Of a DNA stretch of 64,000 bases, positions 44,666 through 57,893 are shown in pieces; position 1 is the stretch's first letter, and every line of letters starts with the position of its first letter. A program made the position numbers and the translations under genes. Source of the DNA: Ailurus styani (taxonomy: Eukaryota; Chordata; Mammalia; Carnivora; Ailuridae); contig LNAC01000038.1 of NCBI GenBank assembly GCA_002007465.1, positions 4,571,900 to 4,635,899 of the forward strand. Direction: 5' to 3'. The notes below the pieces were generated by a model. That model was not told the origin of the DNA and ran no database searches. It worked only from the letters and a program-made list of their open reading frames with translations.

Positions 44666-46896
44666 GAAAAAGATTTGAACTTCTAGAAATATACCAACAA
44701 TGAAAGGACATTGAGAAGTGAATATAATAATTTAAAAAATAAATATTAACACATTGAGTTGTATAATGGGAAATACTTAATAATTTAATTTTTGTGAATA
44801 TTGTATTAAATTATAATTCATGCAAAAAACCACTTCTCTCGAATACTATAAAAGTAAAAATACATTTTCTATACAATAGAAGACTGTACCTATAATAAGC
44901 ATGGGGAAACAGGAAATGCAAAAATATACACTGAAACTAACTTTAAAAAAATCAAATATAACTAGAATTTATTATATCTCATTTTAAGACAAAATTGGAA
45001 ATATCTGTTGAAGTTATTTTCATTATTTTTAAGTAATAAAGGCAATACTTCTCAGTGTTCAGCAAGAAATAAATGAAGTTAACTTTTACCCAGAGCCAAA
45101 TTTCCTGTAAATAATAACATGTCATAACTCAGCATGTTGTCAGTTCAGTCACTTGAATTTTAAGGAACTATATATAATTTATTCTCTTTACTATTATAAC
45201 ATTTGAAAAAAATTACCTTAAAAATTCATAATAAGAGAAAGAAATAAGCCCCCTAGGTATTTCTCACCTGACAAGGATTAAGAGTGATTAATTGTTAAAT
45301 CTTTGATGTGAAATTTATTTTTCCATTTCAGATCCTCAACTCAGTTTAAACGCACAAGTTTTGTATTTGGTAATTATCTGGCAATATCTAAAATGTTTAC
45401 ATAAAAAGAAAATGGAATTCAAATTAGTTCAATAATCAAAGACAGTTGAGTCCACCCAATTTCATGCTTCATATTAAATGTATTTCCTAATAACCAACCA
45501 ATCATGCATTTATGGAACCCCAGGTTTGAATGTGACAAGTGTCATTATTATTTGAGAATATTCATTTAACTCCTTTGTAAAATATGTTACTAAGCAATAG
45601 GAACCCATTTTTTTTTCAGTAAGTATATATTAAGGGTTGCCTTAGATGATTTCCTCTAAGAACAGAGAAAAAATGGGGCATAAGGAGGTAGAGGGAGACC
45701 AGCAATCTAGAGCAACCAATCAGGGCAAGCAGGGAGAGAAAGAGGAAAAGGCGGCTTAGGAGAGTGTTTACTGTGTAGTTGCTGTTGGAAGCATATGCTT
45801 GGGTCCTCCTGGACTTTCTGAGAAGTGTGCCGAGTGCCTCCTAGGATTGCTCACCTGTAATATTTATCCACTAGCTCCCTTTCCCAACTGTTTTGGACTT
45901 GTCCCCTTAGACGCTCACTCTTCCACAATTCAGAGGGACACTTTTCTAGGCTGAATGAGCTCCTGCTGCTTTGGAGAAGACCTCAGGTCAGACTGCAGAC
46001 AAGTTGGTATGCACCACAACTGCAGGGGAAGCCAGAGGGGCTGGGCGATTGTAAACCCAGGACTCCAGAGCTGTGCACAAGGGAGCTACTGCATGTCACA
46101 CACAGATCTAGGACTTTGGAATTAACTGAATCACTGAACTGCAGGATATAAAACTATAGAGATCTAGAGCACAGTCCCTAACTTCGATGAGTCGATAATG
46201 AATAATAACAATGCAAGATTGTTTAGTCTCAGTGTAAAATGCGTGACTTAGATAAGGCTTGTAGGAGTTAAAAGTCCACCTCCTAAACAGACTATCACCA
46301 CCTTGTAGGCAGAGAACATCTAAAACTTGGTTTTGTAAAACCCATAGCATGTATTCAGTATACGTACTCTAAATGAAAGAAGAATAGAAAGGAAAAAAAG
46401 AAGGAAAAAACCCAATAAAGTTTAGAATAGCTCAGAAGGAGATTCTTAGAAAAGGAACTATTTGTAGAATGCTTCACAACACAGAAGTAATTACACTGTG
46501 CAGTATGTTTATGACTACCTGTTAGTACGGCAAATTATCATCTAGCACAACATTTTAGAAGACACTATTCTAAATAGTAAAGAAGGGAAAGGGAACAATT
46601 TTAACTACCTCTAAATACAAGTCGATAAAATTACTTTAACTCTTTCATTATTATTTGTGAAGAAAATTGTAATAAATTAATTTCAGAGCTAGATTTTTGA
46701 TTACTGAAAACAAAATTTAATTATAAAACATGGTTCAATGGTATTACAACCAGAAGCTGGCTTTCCTCATTTTCTTTTTCTTTAATTTGTTTTTTCGCCA
46801 CTTAAAATATTACATTGTGCTTTCTTGAATTTTCTCTATGACAATCCTACAATAAAGGTCAACAATGTTCATCTCTAAAGACTAAACTGCATTTAA
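44666..46896. other. no gene; GC-richer patch at 45650-46100
   Basis: AT-rich with no repeat recognised to 45.6 kb. The patch at 45650-46100 contains 'agcaaccaatcagggc' (CCAAT-like) and no open frame; it could be an old LTR or a conserved non-coding element. The 80-aa minus frame at 46108-46350 is not recognised. Confidence 0.4.
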
Positions 46897-46916
46897 ATAA
46901 CTATTCTTTATCTTTT

Positions 46917-47096
46917 AAAGATTTTATTTATTTATTAGAGAGAGAATGAGAAAGAGATCATGAGAGTGGAGAGGGTCAGAGGGAGAAGCAGACTCCTGCT
47001 GAGCAGGGAGCCTGACGCAGGACTCCATCCCAGGACTCCAGGATCATGACCTGAGCCAAAGGCAGTCGCTCAACCAACTGAGCCACCCAGGTGCCC
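46917..47096 (-). mobile_element. CAN-SINE, older subtype
   Basis: Full-length antisense element. Target duplication 'taactattctt' at 46898-46908 and 47101-47111. Confidence 0.94.
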
Positions 47097-47111
47097 TGAG
47101 TAACTATTCTT

Positions 47112-49394
47112 GAAATACTTTACGTGGCAGAAAACCCAGAGAGTTTTTAGTTCAGTAGACAAATACATTTGTGAAATCAAAGTCTGTCTCAGTGCTTTAC
47201 TATTTCAAAAGAATAAACATTTTATAAACACCCTTAAAAACCAAGAGCTATAAAAGTAAAACCTTCAAAATTCAAAGAAATAACATCAATGTGTGATTTG
47301 TGTCAGGTTCACAACAATAGTATATGATTGACTCTTCAGTTAATTGGAAAATGCATGCCTTTCTAAGGACATTCATTCCAATCACATTTTAAAAAATTAT
47401 GCTGGTCAAAAATAAAACAAACAAAATTAACCTATGCACACCCATATCAGTTATTTACTACCGCAGTCATGCTGTGCAAAAAGCAATCACAATACCTTCA
47501 TGACATGTATTGTCAAACATTTATTTAACTCACACATCTGGACTTTCCCATTGATTTCAGTTGGGCTGGCTCATACATCTTTGGTCTACTGATCTGTATG
47601 GCTTACACAATGCCTGTGGATTAGCTGGCTTTCAGGTGATTTAAAATAGCCTTGCTTCAAGTAGACAAATGTGGGTACATATCCTTATTTCATTCCAAGG
47701 AAATAAGAGAGAAAATGGAAACACACAAGAAATTTTTCCAAGCCTTTGTGTGGATCACATACCCTAAAGTTCTGTTGGCCTGAGTGAGTTATATAATTGA
47801 ACTCAGAATTCAGGACTAGGGAAACAGATTCAGCCACATTAGTGAGAGAAATTTTGAAGTCATATGGCAAAAAGCTTGGTTATAAGGGAGAAGGATGGAA
47901 AATGTTGCCCATTATTGCAATCAATCTCCTATACCTTGCATGTTATCTCTAGTAAAATAGCATCCATCCTCAGCTCCTACTATAGACTATAATTGTGTAC
48001 TATGAAGAATCATTTCTATCTATGGTTAGTCCCGTGTAATTAAGCCAATTTGTAAAGCTATTAACACCGCAGAAGCCGTTCCTGATCAACTTTTAAAGAT
48101 CATTAAAATTCAAGTTATAATGGAATCTGGTCCTTTTACTTACGAACTTATTCTATTTATAATGGCTCTTATGTCTCTATTCTTTCTTTATATGTCTTTT
48201 TGACATGGATATATAGTTTTCATGATACATTTTATCTTTTTAAATAGGTCTATTTTTGTTTTAGGGCTAGGAAAAAATGGGCTAGTTAACTACTTCTGTT
48301 TATCATAGACAAATGGTCGTTCTGTTCTTAGCTCTGTTGCTGATAAACACAAACAGACAAAAATAAACTACAAACAAAAGTGAATTGACACATTAGCTCA
48401 TCTAATATTAATTTTTAAGGCTCCCACAATGGATTTCCCCTCCATCTGTGAACAAATTCATCGTCACACCGGTCTCCTCCTCAACACACAACACTACTCA
48501 TTTCTTCCTCAGTAAGTGTTTGCTGAACTGAATTGGAGGAAATCATGACACGCGAATTAATCAGTAATTCTCTGATGCTTTATATTTTTCTAAAGCCTTA
48601 GCTAAAAGAAGAGGACCACATACCTAATCCCTTCCTTTTAATCTGCCAGGGTTCAATTTGGTAAATCCTACTCTGTTGTTGTCAGAGTTGATGGCAACAA
48701 GAAGATACAATGAGATTAAAAGAGAAAAGCTAAGAAGATAAAATATTCTTTTTGGAATTCCAACATGGGATCTGGGCTAGGGCTAGATTTTAGGGGTTTA
48801 AATGTATGTTCCCACAAGTGGGCTGGCTATTGTTCTTCTACGAGAGAGAGAGAGAGAGAGAGAGAGTGTGTGTGTGTGTGCGTGTGTGAATGCGTGTGTA
48901 TGTGTTGATTTAATTCTTTCTTAATTCAAAACTCTGACTGTCATATGAATGTTTTGTATAATCTGAGGGTAGATGACTTCATCCCTCGGCTAGCCTAGCC
49001 TTCTCACAAGTCATATTTAACTCAAAGATATCTATATTTCTTCTTTTTCTGAATGCTTATTAAGATTATTTTCACTAATTTTATATTCTGGTTGCCATAA
49101 AATTGTCATCTTTAACAAACTTATAGGAGGAATTAGATACATGTAAATGTGATAAAATGTACAACATACATAAATTATCAGTTATCATTTGAAAAGTATT
49201 TGGTTCTTATAATTCCTCAAGATTATGATTTAAAAATTCTACATTAATTAGGCATAATAAAGTAAGCAAAGTCTATATCACTATGCTCATATATGTTGTT
49301 AAACACTTGTCAAGGTTAATGTGTATTATTTTATTTTCAATAAATGTATTATCATTACATGCATAAGGAGTTTATGCATTAAAATTTTAAATAT
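47112..49394. other. no gene; possible old LTR at 47440-47800; GA/GT array
   Basis: The block 47440-47800 ('atttatttaactcacacatc', 'ggctggctcatacatcttt', 'ggattagctggctttcaggt') has the feel of an antisense old LTR of unknown family. A (GA)n array at 48842-48866 passes into (GT)n at 48867-48888. Otherwise nothing recognised. Confidence 0.4.
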
Positions 49395-49588
49395 GGGGCG
49401 CCTGGGTGGCTCAGTGGGTTAAAGCCTCTGCCTTCGGCTCAGGTCGTGATCTCAGGGTCCTGGGATCAAGCCCCGCTTTGGGCTCTCTGCTCAGCAAGGA
49501 GCCTGCTTCCTCCTCTCTCTCTGCCTGCCTCTCTGCCTACTTGTAATCTCTCTCTCTCTCTGTCAAATAAATAAATAAAATCTTAAAA
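49395..49588 (+). mobile_element. CAN-SINE, young, near consensus
   Basis: Complete plus element with 'ggggcgcctgggtggctcag', 'gtgggttaaagcctctgcc', CT-rich 3' part and an aaataaataaataaaatctt tail. It looks close to consensus, but I cannot delimit a clear target duplication. Confidence 0.95.
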
Positions 49589-52261
49589 AGTTTTTTTGAA
49601 AATGAATTAAATCCACAAAGGGAAGAAAGTTTTATGAATTTTTTATAGCAATTATATGTTTAAGAATAACATTTTGTTAATAATTTAGTAGATAAAACTG
49701 TTTGGTAGATCTTTTAAATATGGTTGAATTTTGAGTTTTTCACTGTATATAAGATTCTGGGTCCAGCAAGCACAAATCTTATCACCATCTCAACAGAGGG
49801 AAGAAACTCTTTGCTTAAATAAATAATTCATACTGGGGAGAAAAAGCAAAGGGAAAGTGGCTAAATATTTTTCATTCTTGAGAGCTTTGACCTGTTACTA
49901 TTCCTAATACTGATGAACCATTGCACACTTACCCTTCAGCACAGTGACACATTGCTGAGAGTATTTATGCCTCTAAAACAAGTGAGTGCAGGCATCAGAT
50001 TATTGAATTATATATTTTTATTTTTTATTTCTATTGTTGTAATTATGAAACAAATGGCTTTAAAATGGCATGAGGTTATTACAGCGTTTAAACAAACCAC
50101 TAACCAAATAATACAGTCATGTGACATCACTTAATAGATATGCACAAAAGGAGTTCCTGACATCCTGCTGGAAATTTTCTGGTATACCCACTAGAGAGTC
50201 AACGACCATTATTTTTCCAAACTATGTGACTAAACTTAAAGACCTCTTCAAGGACCTGTCTGCTTACTTACCCTGATTGCATTTACACTCAAGACCATTT
50301 GCTTTTGTGACGGCCACAAGTAACATTGAAATAGTGAGGATGGTTAAGTTCTTCAAAAGAAAGGTATCTCCGTGCCATCCATTCAAATGCATTGTTTCAC
50401 AGGGGATGTATTTTGAGAAAGGGCAGATGGTAGCATTTCCCAGAACATCTGTTACCCATCATTCTTTCACAGAGCAACCCAGATGCTGTTGACAACTTGT
50501 ATGTAAATCATGCTGACAATTTGTTCAGCGTCTTTCCTGCTGAGACTGAGGTTGTCCTGGTCATACCATTTATCAGATATAGGAGATACTCTGGTCCCAC
50601 AAGAACAGCTCCAACAGTGTTTTGGCCAGGGAACAAGAACAGCCATTAAATCAATGGAACAATTTATCTACCTTGAAGTTATCTCCATATTACAGCAAGG
50701 ATTTCCTACTTCACCATTCCTACTCTTATCTGAAAGTGTACATTAGATATTAAATGCTCCATAGAATAGCAAAATGCCAAATTACTTCCTGGTATTTGTC
50801 CTTAAGTTCTATTATTATTTGTTAGGGGTAATCATTTCTTTGACCTTGCATTTTAAAATTACTTTCATCTCAGGGAAATGACATATAAGAGGAAAATTAT
50901 GCATGCATTGCTATATAAATGTCAGAATTTTTAGTTTGCAAATGCCTGCTATAAAATATTCACAGTACAGAAGTTGATTTACAATCCATCTCAGCCTGTA
51001 ATCTATCTTATTCTAATTTTGCACCTTGTATCAGGATGCATTTTTCATATTGTAGAAAAGAAAACAAAAAGAAAAAAAAACAATTATTTCTTTAATTAAC
51101 CTACCTATGCAAAGGATAAACTAAAACCATTGGCATTATTAAATGATTATAGCCTTTCTAAACAAACTTAATTAGACCATAATACAAGTTGTAAAAAGGG
51201 AAAATGCATAATTAAATTTTAAAATACCTAAGCTGTGAAGGCATTATACATAAGCTGAGCTTCCTGTTAAAATAATGAGGATAAAAAATTAAAAATTTGG
51301 TTAAGTTACTTTAATACAAACTTGTACATCCAAATATCCATTTAATTTGCAAAGTAAATATATTTTACTTTGGGCGTTAATTAATCTGCATCTGATAGTA
51401 ACTGATTTCATCTCAAGCATTTTGTTACACAGTTACAGGCTGAGACAACTGAAAAAACTATTAACTATGTTGAGTTATAAAACAAAAATATGTTCCATAT
51501 ATAGTTTTTAAAATTATAACATACAAAATATTATATATACCATATGTATAATATATTACATATATATTATAATGCACACATACAATTAAGGAATGAAAAC
51601 AGTAACTGTTAGATTGGCCCTCCACCTTATTAAACTGTGTTCTGAACAGAAATGATAATCATTACACTATGAAAGAAGGTAAAGATAGTTTTCAGTGGAT
51701 TCTTTTCCAGACAGCAAACCTATTAAATTATAATTGCTTTAGACTAAAAACAATGTTAAATTTCAATTGTATCTAAAAGTGAAACTCCTGGCCTCATAAT
51801 TCAGAAGTAGTCTATATAAAATGTCATAGAAATTTAACAAACTTCTCAGGTGAGGCTTAAAAAAAAAAACTTTTGTAATAGATGATAAAAGATAAATTTA
51901 TCTCTAATTTATATTTAGTATGTACTAGAATTTATACATATGTGTAACATCTGGAAAAAATACTCAATGTATTGTCACTTGCCTAAATATAAATAATATT
52001 CATTTTTATTTTTATATTAACATATTTGTAACAATATTAATTTTCTATCAAAACATCCCAAATATTATGGCACCACAACAAAGTATCTATAAAGCAATTT
52101 TTAAGTGTGTTTACCATATAGGTCCATTACTTAAATTAGTGGATCACAGAATTAAGACGAGCCAGGTCTGAGGTTTTATTTTATTAGTCAAGTAGCTTCC
52201 AAACAAGATAATCTGCATTATTATCTAAGTATCTAATAATTGACATATATATGTGTGAGCG
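49589..52261. other. no recognised feature
   Basis: AT-rich for 2.7 kb without a SINE. Plus frames at 49913-50134, 50277-50492 and 50510-50746 are short, in different frames, and match nothing I know. TA-rich tracts at 51520-51575. Confidence 0.45.
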
Positions 52262-52272
52262 CACATGCACAC

Positions 52273-52313
<41 letters not shown>
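52262..52313. repeat. (CA)n microsatellite
   Basis: About 25 CA units with two interruptions near the start (catgca, acgca). Likely polymorphic. Confidence 0.95.
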
Positions 52314-52314
<1 letters not shown>

Positions 52315-53880
52315 TTCTTATGCTATTGGATCAAATCAAATAGAGCCAAGAAGAAATTAAGGAGTCTCATTTGGTTATGTATATTCTGAGCAGCCAACTT
52401 CGTCCAAATTAATCTGTACTGAATAGCTCCTACAACCATACCTGTGGAAAATCAAATTGTGAAAAATAAATTTGACCTGAAACTCTTGATCTGAGGTGTA
52501 TTTCTTCAAGGCTTTATGGCTCTGTCTGTTGCAACACAAAACTTATCAGAGCCCTCTTGCTACTGGCAACATTCATGAAATCACAAATTGGTCGACCATA
52601 CATTTTACCTTGCCCAAGACATTTCTGTTATGGTTGTTTTCTTGCACAATTAATAATGTCCCCATTCATTCCAGAATGTGCAGGTTCAGATGACAAATTA
52701 TATGACCACACTCCTTACTAACCACCCAAGTGCATCATGGAGCTGGAACAAATCTCCATATGAATTCAGATCTGCGAACCTTTTGAAGCAGCTTAGTTTC
52801 TGATTTATGAATTACACGCCCAGAATATTTGTGTCAATTTCCCTGAAGCAGAGATCAGTGGCTCCGTGTTAGATGTCTTTAAAAGGAACTAAAGTCCAGT
52901 TAATATTGACTTTGACACCATGATTCTAAAAGAAGCCTGTAGTTCCCTCCTCACATACTGGCAAGCAGGGAGGTTTGCTATTTTTAGGACCATAGAAATC
53001 ATTATATAAAAGAAAGTCTGTTTATATCTGTGCCTGACAACTTGACTAGTCTCACATAGAAGGAAAGATAATAGATGTGAAAAGTGTTTAAGAGCAAGGT
53101 GCTTCTCTGCTTCCCAGTTTGTTAAGAGCTTTCACGAGCAAAAATGTAAGATTCCATTAACCCGAGGGGATAACTTATTGTTCAAAGCTGACCTACAAAT
53201 GTATTTTGACATGATAGCAAATCACCTTCTTAAAACTCAGTCAGTTGTACATCTTCTGTGTTAGGTATGTATTAGGACAACTGATATTATTTCATTAGCT
53301 GCAGAAATTATTTTGTCTTGTAGGTTCAAAAGTACAAAGTATATTTATTTCAAATCGGGCATAAAAGGTCATGATTCTCCAAAAAGCATTTAGGTCAATA
53401 ATTAAGTCAATTAGCATAAAAAGAATAAGCTCTTTATAATCAATAACTTCTCTCTTTGTGGCCCAAGATTAAATCCATAGACATTAAGTACTATATGACA
53501 TTTTAGTATACCGTTTTGTACTTTGAAACACACCTCCACTGGGTCAGCTTGGAGTGTGTTTTGAAAGACCAAGAGATGAAACTAGAGACATGATGCCTCT
53601 GAAATGATAGGGTCAGGAAGTAGCTTAAAATTAGTTTTAATACATATGTATTGATTCGAGTCCAGGCAAAGTTTATGACTTCTGTCAAATGCTGGAATTA
53701 AACTGTTCAAAAGATTACTAGTTTCAAATGCTGAGCTGAGTACATATCATCTCTTTTTTGTGCATCAAACCCAATACACTTATGAAATGATATTGAGAAA
53801 TAATAAAAGTATAAAATATATACTTATACTCAAAAGCAAGAAGGAGAAAATTTGATTGGTTAGAAACTGTGAAAAATATC
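52314..53880. other. no recognised feature
   Basis: Mixed-composition unique-looking sequence without repeats that I can name; somewhat less AT-rich at 52480-52960. No splice-bounded frame is convincing. Confidence 0.45.
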
Positions 53881-53884
53881 CTTT

Positions 53885-54063
53885 TAAAAAAGATTTTATT
53901 TATTTGTTTGACAGAGAAAGAGAGACAGAGCAAGAGCAATGAGAGAGGCAGGCAGAGGGAGAGGGAGAAGCAGGCTTCCCGCTGAGCAAGAAGCCCGATG
54001 TGGGGCTCGGTCCCAGGACCCTGGGATCATGACCTGAGCCGAAAGCAGACACTTAACTGACTG
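53885..54063 (-). mobile_element. CAN-SINE, head missing
   Basis: Antisense element ending at 'cacttaactgactga'; the last 15-20 bp of the head (gccacccaggcgccc) are absent, consistent with a slightly 5'-truncated insertion. Confidence 0.92.
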
Positions 54064-54632
54064 AAAAAATAGCTTAAATTTTAAATATAATGAGAAGCAG
54101 AATAATGATCAAAATTGTAGTTTGAGAGACGTGAAAGAGTATGTCTTAGACTGCTAACACAAAATGGCCCCCTATGCCAGGCAATGGAAGAGCTTTCACC
54201 TACCTTAGTGATAGCACTCCATCAAGGGTGACAGATTAATCTAATTGGAACTTTAAAAAACAAAGATCAATATCTTTTCATTTTATTGGGCTTCCTGGAC
54301 TTTAAGGTGTGAAAAAATTATTTCTTGGCATATCATAGAAAAGAGTTTCAATTATTAAAAGCCTCAATTATTGTATACATATACATCCCCTCCAATCTTT
54401 TAGGTTTTTTTCCTCTTCTATCGAGTCCAAATATGGTTTTGACTGATAAATCACATCAACTTCCTTGAATGTCAGAGAAATGATCTCCAAAAAATGTTCA
54501 TAAAATATGCAAGCTTATTTCTCAAAAATTTGGATAAGCAATAAGAAAAATTTTGGATATGCTTCCTAATGAAATAAAGATCAATATATTCTAAAGATCA
54601 TAGTTCCCTCAAAACTTGCCTGAAATAATTTT
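54064..54632. other. no recognised feature
   Basis: Unique-looking sequence; nothing to annotate. Confidence 0.45.
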
Positions 54633-54647
54633 AGTTGCCTAACTTTA

Positions 54648-54846
54648 TTTTTTTTTTTAAGATTTTATTTATTTATTTCACAGAGGGAGAGAGATCACAA
54701 GGAGGCAGAGAGGCAGGCAGAGAGAGAGAGGGGTAGCAGGCTCCCTGCTGAGCAGGGAGCCCGATGCGGGCCTCGATCCCAGGACCCTGAGATCATGACC
54801 TGAGCCAAAAGCAGAGGCTTTAACCCACTGAGCCACCCAGGCGCCC
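54648..54846 (-). mobile_element. CAN-SINE, young, full length
   Basis: Antisense element with a perfect 15-bp target duplication 'agttgcctaacttta' at 54633-54647 and 54847-54861. Near consensus; likely a recent insertion. Confidence 0.96.
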
Positions 54847-55184
54847 AGTTGCCTAACTTTAAACAGGAAATCTTTCAATATCTACAGAGCCTATACACCC
54901 AACAACTGGTATGTCAGCAAAAGAACATAAATGTATATAGCTTTTCCAGAGCTCCATCCATGTGTAATCCAAATTAACAGGATCATTCCACTATGAAGCA
55001 CTGCTTTGGCACTTCATGGACAAATTATTTTGTGATCAGACTTATGAGTCAAATCTAGAGGTAAATTTCATTTCATTTCCAGACAAAGGTGATGCTATTA
55101 ATGACTTAGTATTTGGTATCTTCTAATTGTGAGCATTCTTGATTTAAAATACTAGAACAACTTGTGTTTGGGGATTTTCACTTT

Positions 55185-55301
55185 CTTTTATTTTTCTAAG
55201 GTTTTATTTTTAAATAATCTCTACATCCAATGTGGGCCTTGAACTTATAACTCCAAGATCAAGAGTCCCATGCTCTACTAACTGAGCCAGCCAAGCGCCC
55301 C
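55185..55301 (-). mobile_element. short old CAN-SINE
   Basis: Antisense short subtype: 'taaataatctctacatccaa', 'gtgggccttgaacttataac', 'ccaagatcaagagtcccatg', 'actgagccagccaagcgccc'. Related in form to segment X at 24.4 and 24.9 kb. Confidence 0.9.
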
Positions 55302-55605
55302 TAGAATAATTTGAAGATGATCAAGATTTTCCTCTCCAAGCATTTAACTACAATGATAAAATTGGAAGCAAACAATTAATAGAGGAAGGTCTTCTTTACA
55401 TTTCAAGCTCTATTCCATTACCTAAAAAACAGATAATGTTTCTACCTGAATTATTTTCTTTCTGTATTTTATGAAAGCAAGCAGATATTAAACACAATTC
55501 CTTTACTACTTGTTATTTTTTGTTTTACCTGCATTCATATTTTAATTGAATTATATATTCAACAAACATTTAATAAGAGCCTAATAGGTAATAGGCAATT
55601 TCTTT

Positions 55606-55780
55606 CAAGATTTTGTTTATTTGAGAGAAAGAGGTACAGAGAGCATGAGCAAGGGGTGGGAGAGGGAGAACCAGGCTCCCCACCCAGCCAGGAGCCTGAC
55701 ACAGGGCTGGATCCCAGGACCCAGGGATCATGACCTGAGCCGAAGGCAGACCCTTAACCGACTAAGCCACCCAGGTGCCC
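55606..55780 (-). mobile_element. CAN-SINE, older subtype
   Basis: Antisense element; flanking 'taataggca' occurs on both sides (about 55588 and 55786) as a short target duplication. Confidence 0.92.
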
Positions 55781-56022
55781 GGGGATAATAGGCAGAAAAA
55801 TCAAGGAATTAACTACATTGAACTATTATTGTTTTTTGTTAATGGAAATGCTTTATAAGTAGACCATTTCAGATGTAACTATTTAATTGATCTGTTCTTC
55901 ACATCAATCTAAGAATTAGAGAAAAGGTTCTTGACAAAGCATGTCACAACTTGAAACATTTTAATGAAGGGGGCACTTTGTTTTTGTTCCTGTGATCTTT
56001 TCATGTTAGAACATAAATTCAG

Positions 56023-56225
56023 GGCGCCTGGGTGGCTCAGTGGGTTAAAGCCTCTGCCTTCGGCTCAGGTCATGATCTCAGCGTCCTGGGATCGAGGCCC
56101 GCATCGGGCTCTCTGCTCAGCGGGGAGCCTGCTTCCTCCTCTCCTTGTCTCTCTGCCTGCCTCTCTGCCTACTTGTGATCTCTCTCTCTCTGTGTCAAAT
56201 AAATAAATAAAATCTTAAAAAAAAA
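56023..56225 (+). mobile_element. CAN-SINE, young, full length
   Basis: Plus element with a perfect target duplication 'agaacataaattcag' at 56008-56022 and 56226-56240. Near consensus. The 80-aa frame across it is a SINE translation. Confidence 0.96.
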
Positions 56226-56429
56226 AGAACATAAATTCAGGCATTTTAAAGACTAATTCAACATACAAACATCATAGGAAAAGGAAGACATATATCCTAT
56301 ATTCCACTTATGTGCTTTTATTATTATGGAATAGTGATCAATACAGAAAACAATTTTTCTAATATAAATAGCATAAAAGATAATACCTTAACACTGGTTT
56401 TAATTAAGTGAACATTTTCTTAGCCAGGA

Positions 56430-57087
56430 ATGTTAGTTTCCTAGGGCTGCTATAATAATGTATCACAAGCAAGAGGGGCTTAAAAAACATAAATGTGGGG
56501 CACCTGGGTGGCTTAGTGGGTTAATGCCTCTGCCTTCAGCTCAGGTCATGATCTCAGGGTCCTGGGATCAAGCCCTGCATCTGGCGCTCTGCTCAGCAGG
56601 AAGCCTGCTTCCTCCTCTCTCTGCCTGCCTCTCTGCCTACTTGTGATCTCTCTCTGTCAAATAAATAAATAAAAACTTATAAAAAAACCGTGAATGTATT
56701 GTCTCACAGTTTTGGAGGCTAGATGCCTGAAATTATGGTATTAGAAGGGCCGTGCTCCCTCTGAAATCTGTAGGGAATCCTTCTCTGCCTTTTCCAGCTT
56801 CTGGTGGTTTGCCAGCAATCTTTGTTATTCCTTGGCTTTGTAACTTCATAACATCAATCTCTGAATTTATTGCCACAGGACGTATTCCCAGCGTTTCTCT
56901 TTCTTCACGTGGCCATCTTCTTATAAGACACCAGCCATCTTGGATTAAGGGCCTTAATCCACTCTAACCTCATTTTAGCCAACTACACCTAACAACCCTA
57001 TATCAAAATAAAATCACATTCTGAGAGGTACTTGGATTAGGACTTCAACACCTTTTTTGAGGGAATACAATTCAGCCTGTAATACCT
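56430..57087 (-). mobile_element. MaLR (MLT1-class) LTR, antisense, with nested SINE
   Basis: The plus strand is the complement of a MaLR LTR: 'cctagggctgctataataat', 'tctcacagttttggaggcta', 'cagcttctggtggtttgcc', 'cttcacgtggccatcttctt', 'aaatcacattctgagaggta', and 'gagggaatacaattcagcct'. The SINE at 56497-56690 splits it. The 71-aa frame at 56752-56967 is LTR antisense. Confidence 0.85.
56497..56690 (+). mobile_element. CAN-SINE nested in a MaLR LTR
   Basis: Complete plus element. Flanks 'aaaacataaatgt' and 'aaaaccgtgaatgt' are probably a decayed target duplication. Confidence 0.94.
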
Positions 57088-57702
57088 GATATTCCTTATT
57101 ACTTAAAAATCAACATAAACTAACTCAGTTTATCAAAGAAGTGTGGATATATTTGCCCATAAACATTTTTGCTGGGAAATCAACCAACCGTCTATGCCAC
57201 CCAGGGATATTACTGAAATGTTACAAGGGTAAAAGAGGATGAATACTCTGAAAATTTTGCAAATCGTTTTGCCATAGGAGATGATTTACAATTACAGTAT
57301 CTCAACCAGTTATTTCCCCAGGTTTTGGGGTATGCATAAGCTACTTCTCGAAGAAAACCCTAGTGATCTTTATTGCACTGGAGCTTTTCTCTGGGTAGAG
57401 GAGAGAAAACTCTCCAACTATAAGAAAGTTCTGTTTTCCTGTTTTAACATCAAAATACAATATTTTTAGTCATGCCTTCTTATAGACCTGGGACAACTCG
57501 TTGACTTCTATCGCGTAAAGCATGGAATTCCTCTATGAGTAAATTTGTTTTAGCTTAAATGTACATTCTCCTTATGTGGCAAAGAGAATTGTGCCCTTAG
57601 ATCATTACAGTAAAAAGCCATTCACAGTCCTGGTACCTATCTTCTTGTACTAGCAGGAGATGGAAAACTACTCCTCGGAATTCAACATAAAATACAGATG
57701 AA
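57088..57702. other. no recognised feature
   Basis: Unique-looking; the 62-aa plus frame at 57281-57469 is not recognised. Confidence 0.45.
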
Positions 57703-57893
57703 GGGACTCCTAGGTGACTCAGTTGGTTAAACGTCTGCCTGTGTCTCAGGTCATGATCCTGGGGTCCTGGGATCAAGCCCAGAGTTGGGTTCCCTGCTAA
57801 GTGAAGAGTCTGCTTCTCTCTCTCCCTCTGTCTCATCCCTCTACTTTTGCTCTCTCTCTCTCTCTCAAGTAAATAAATAAAATCTTTAAAAAA
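57703..57893 (+). mobile_element. CAN-SINE, older, plus
   Basis: Head 'gggactcctaggtgactcag', tail aagtaaataaataaaatctt. The 118-aa minus frame (57597-57953) is a read-through of this SINE plus its flanks and is not a gene. Confidence 0.93.
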
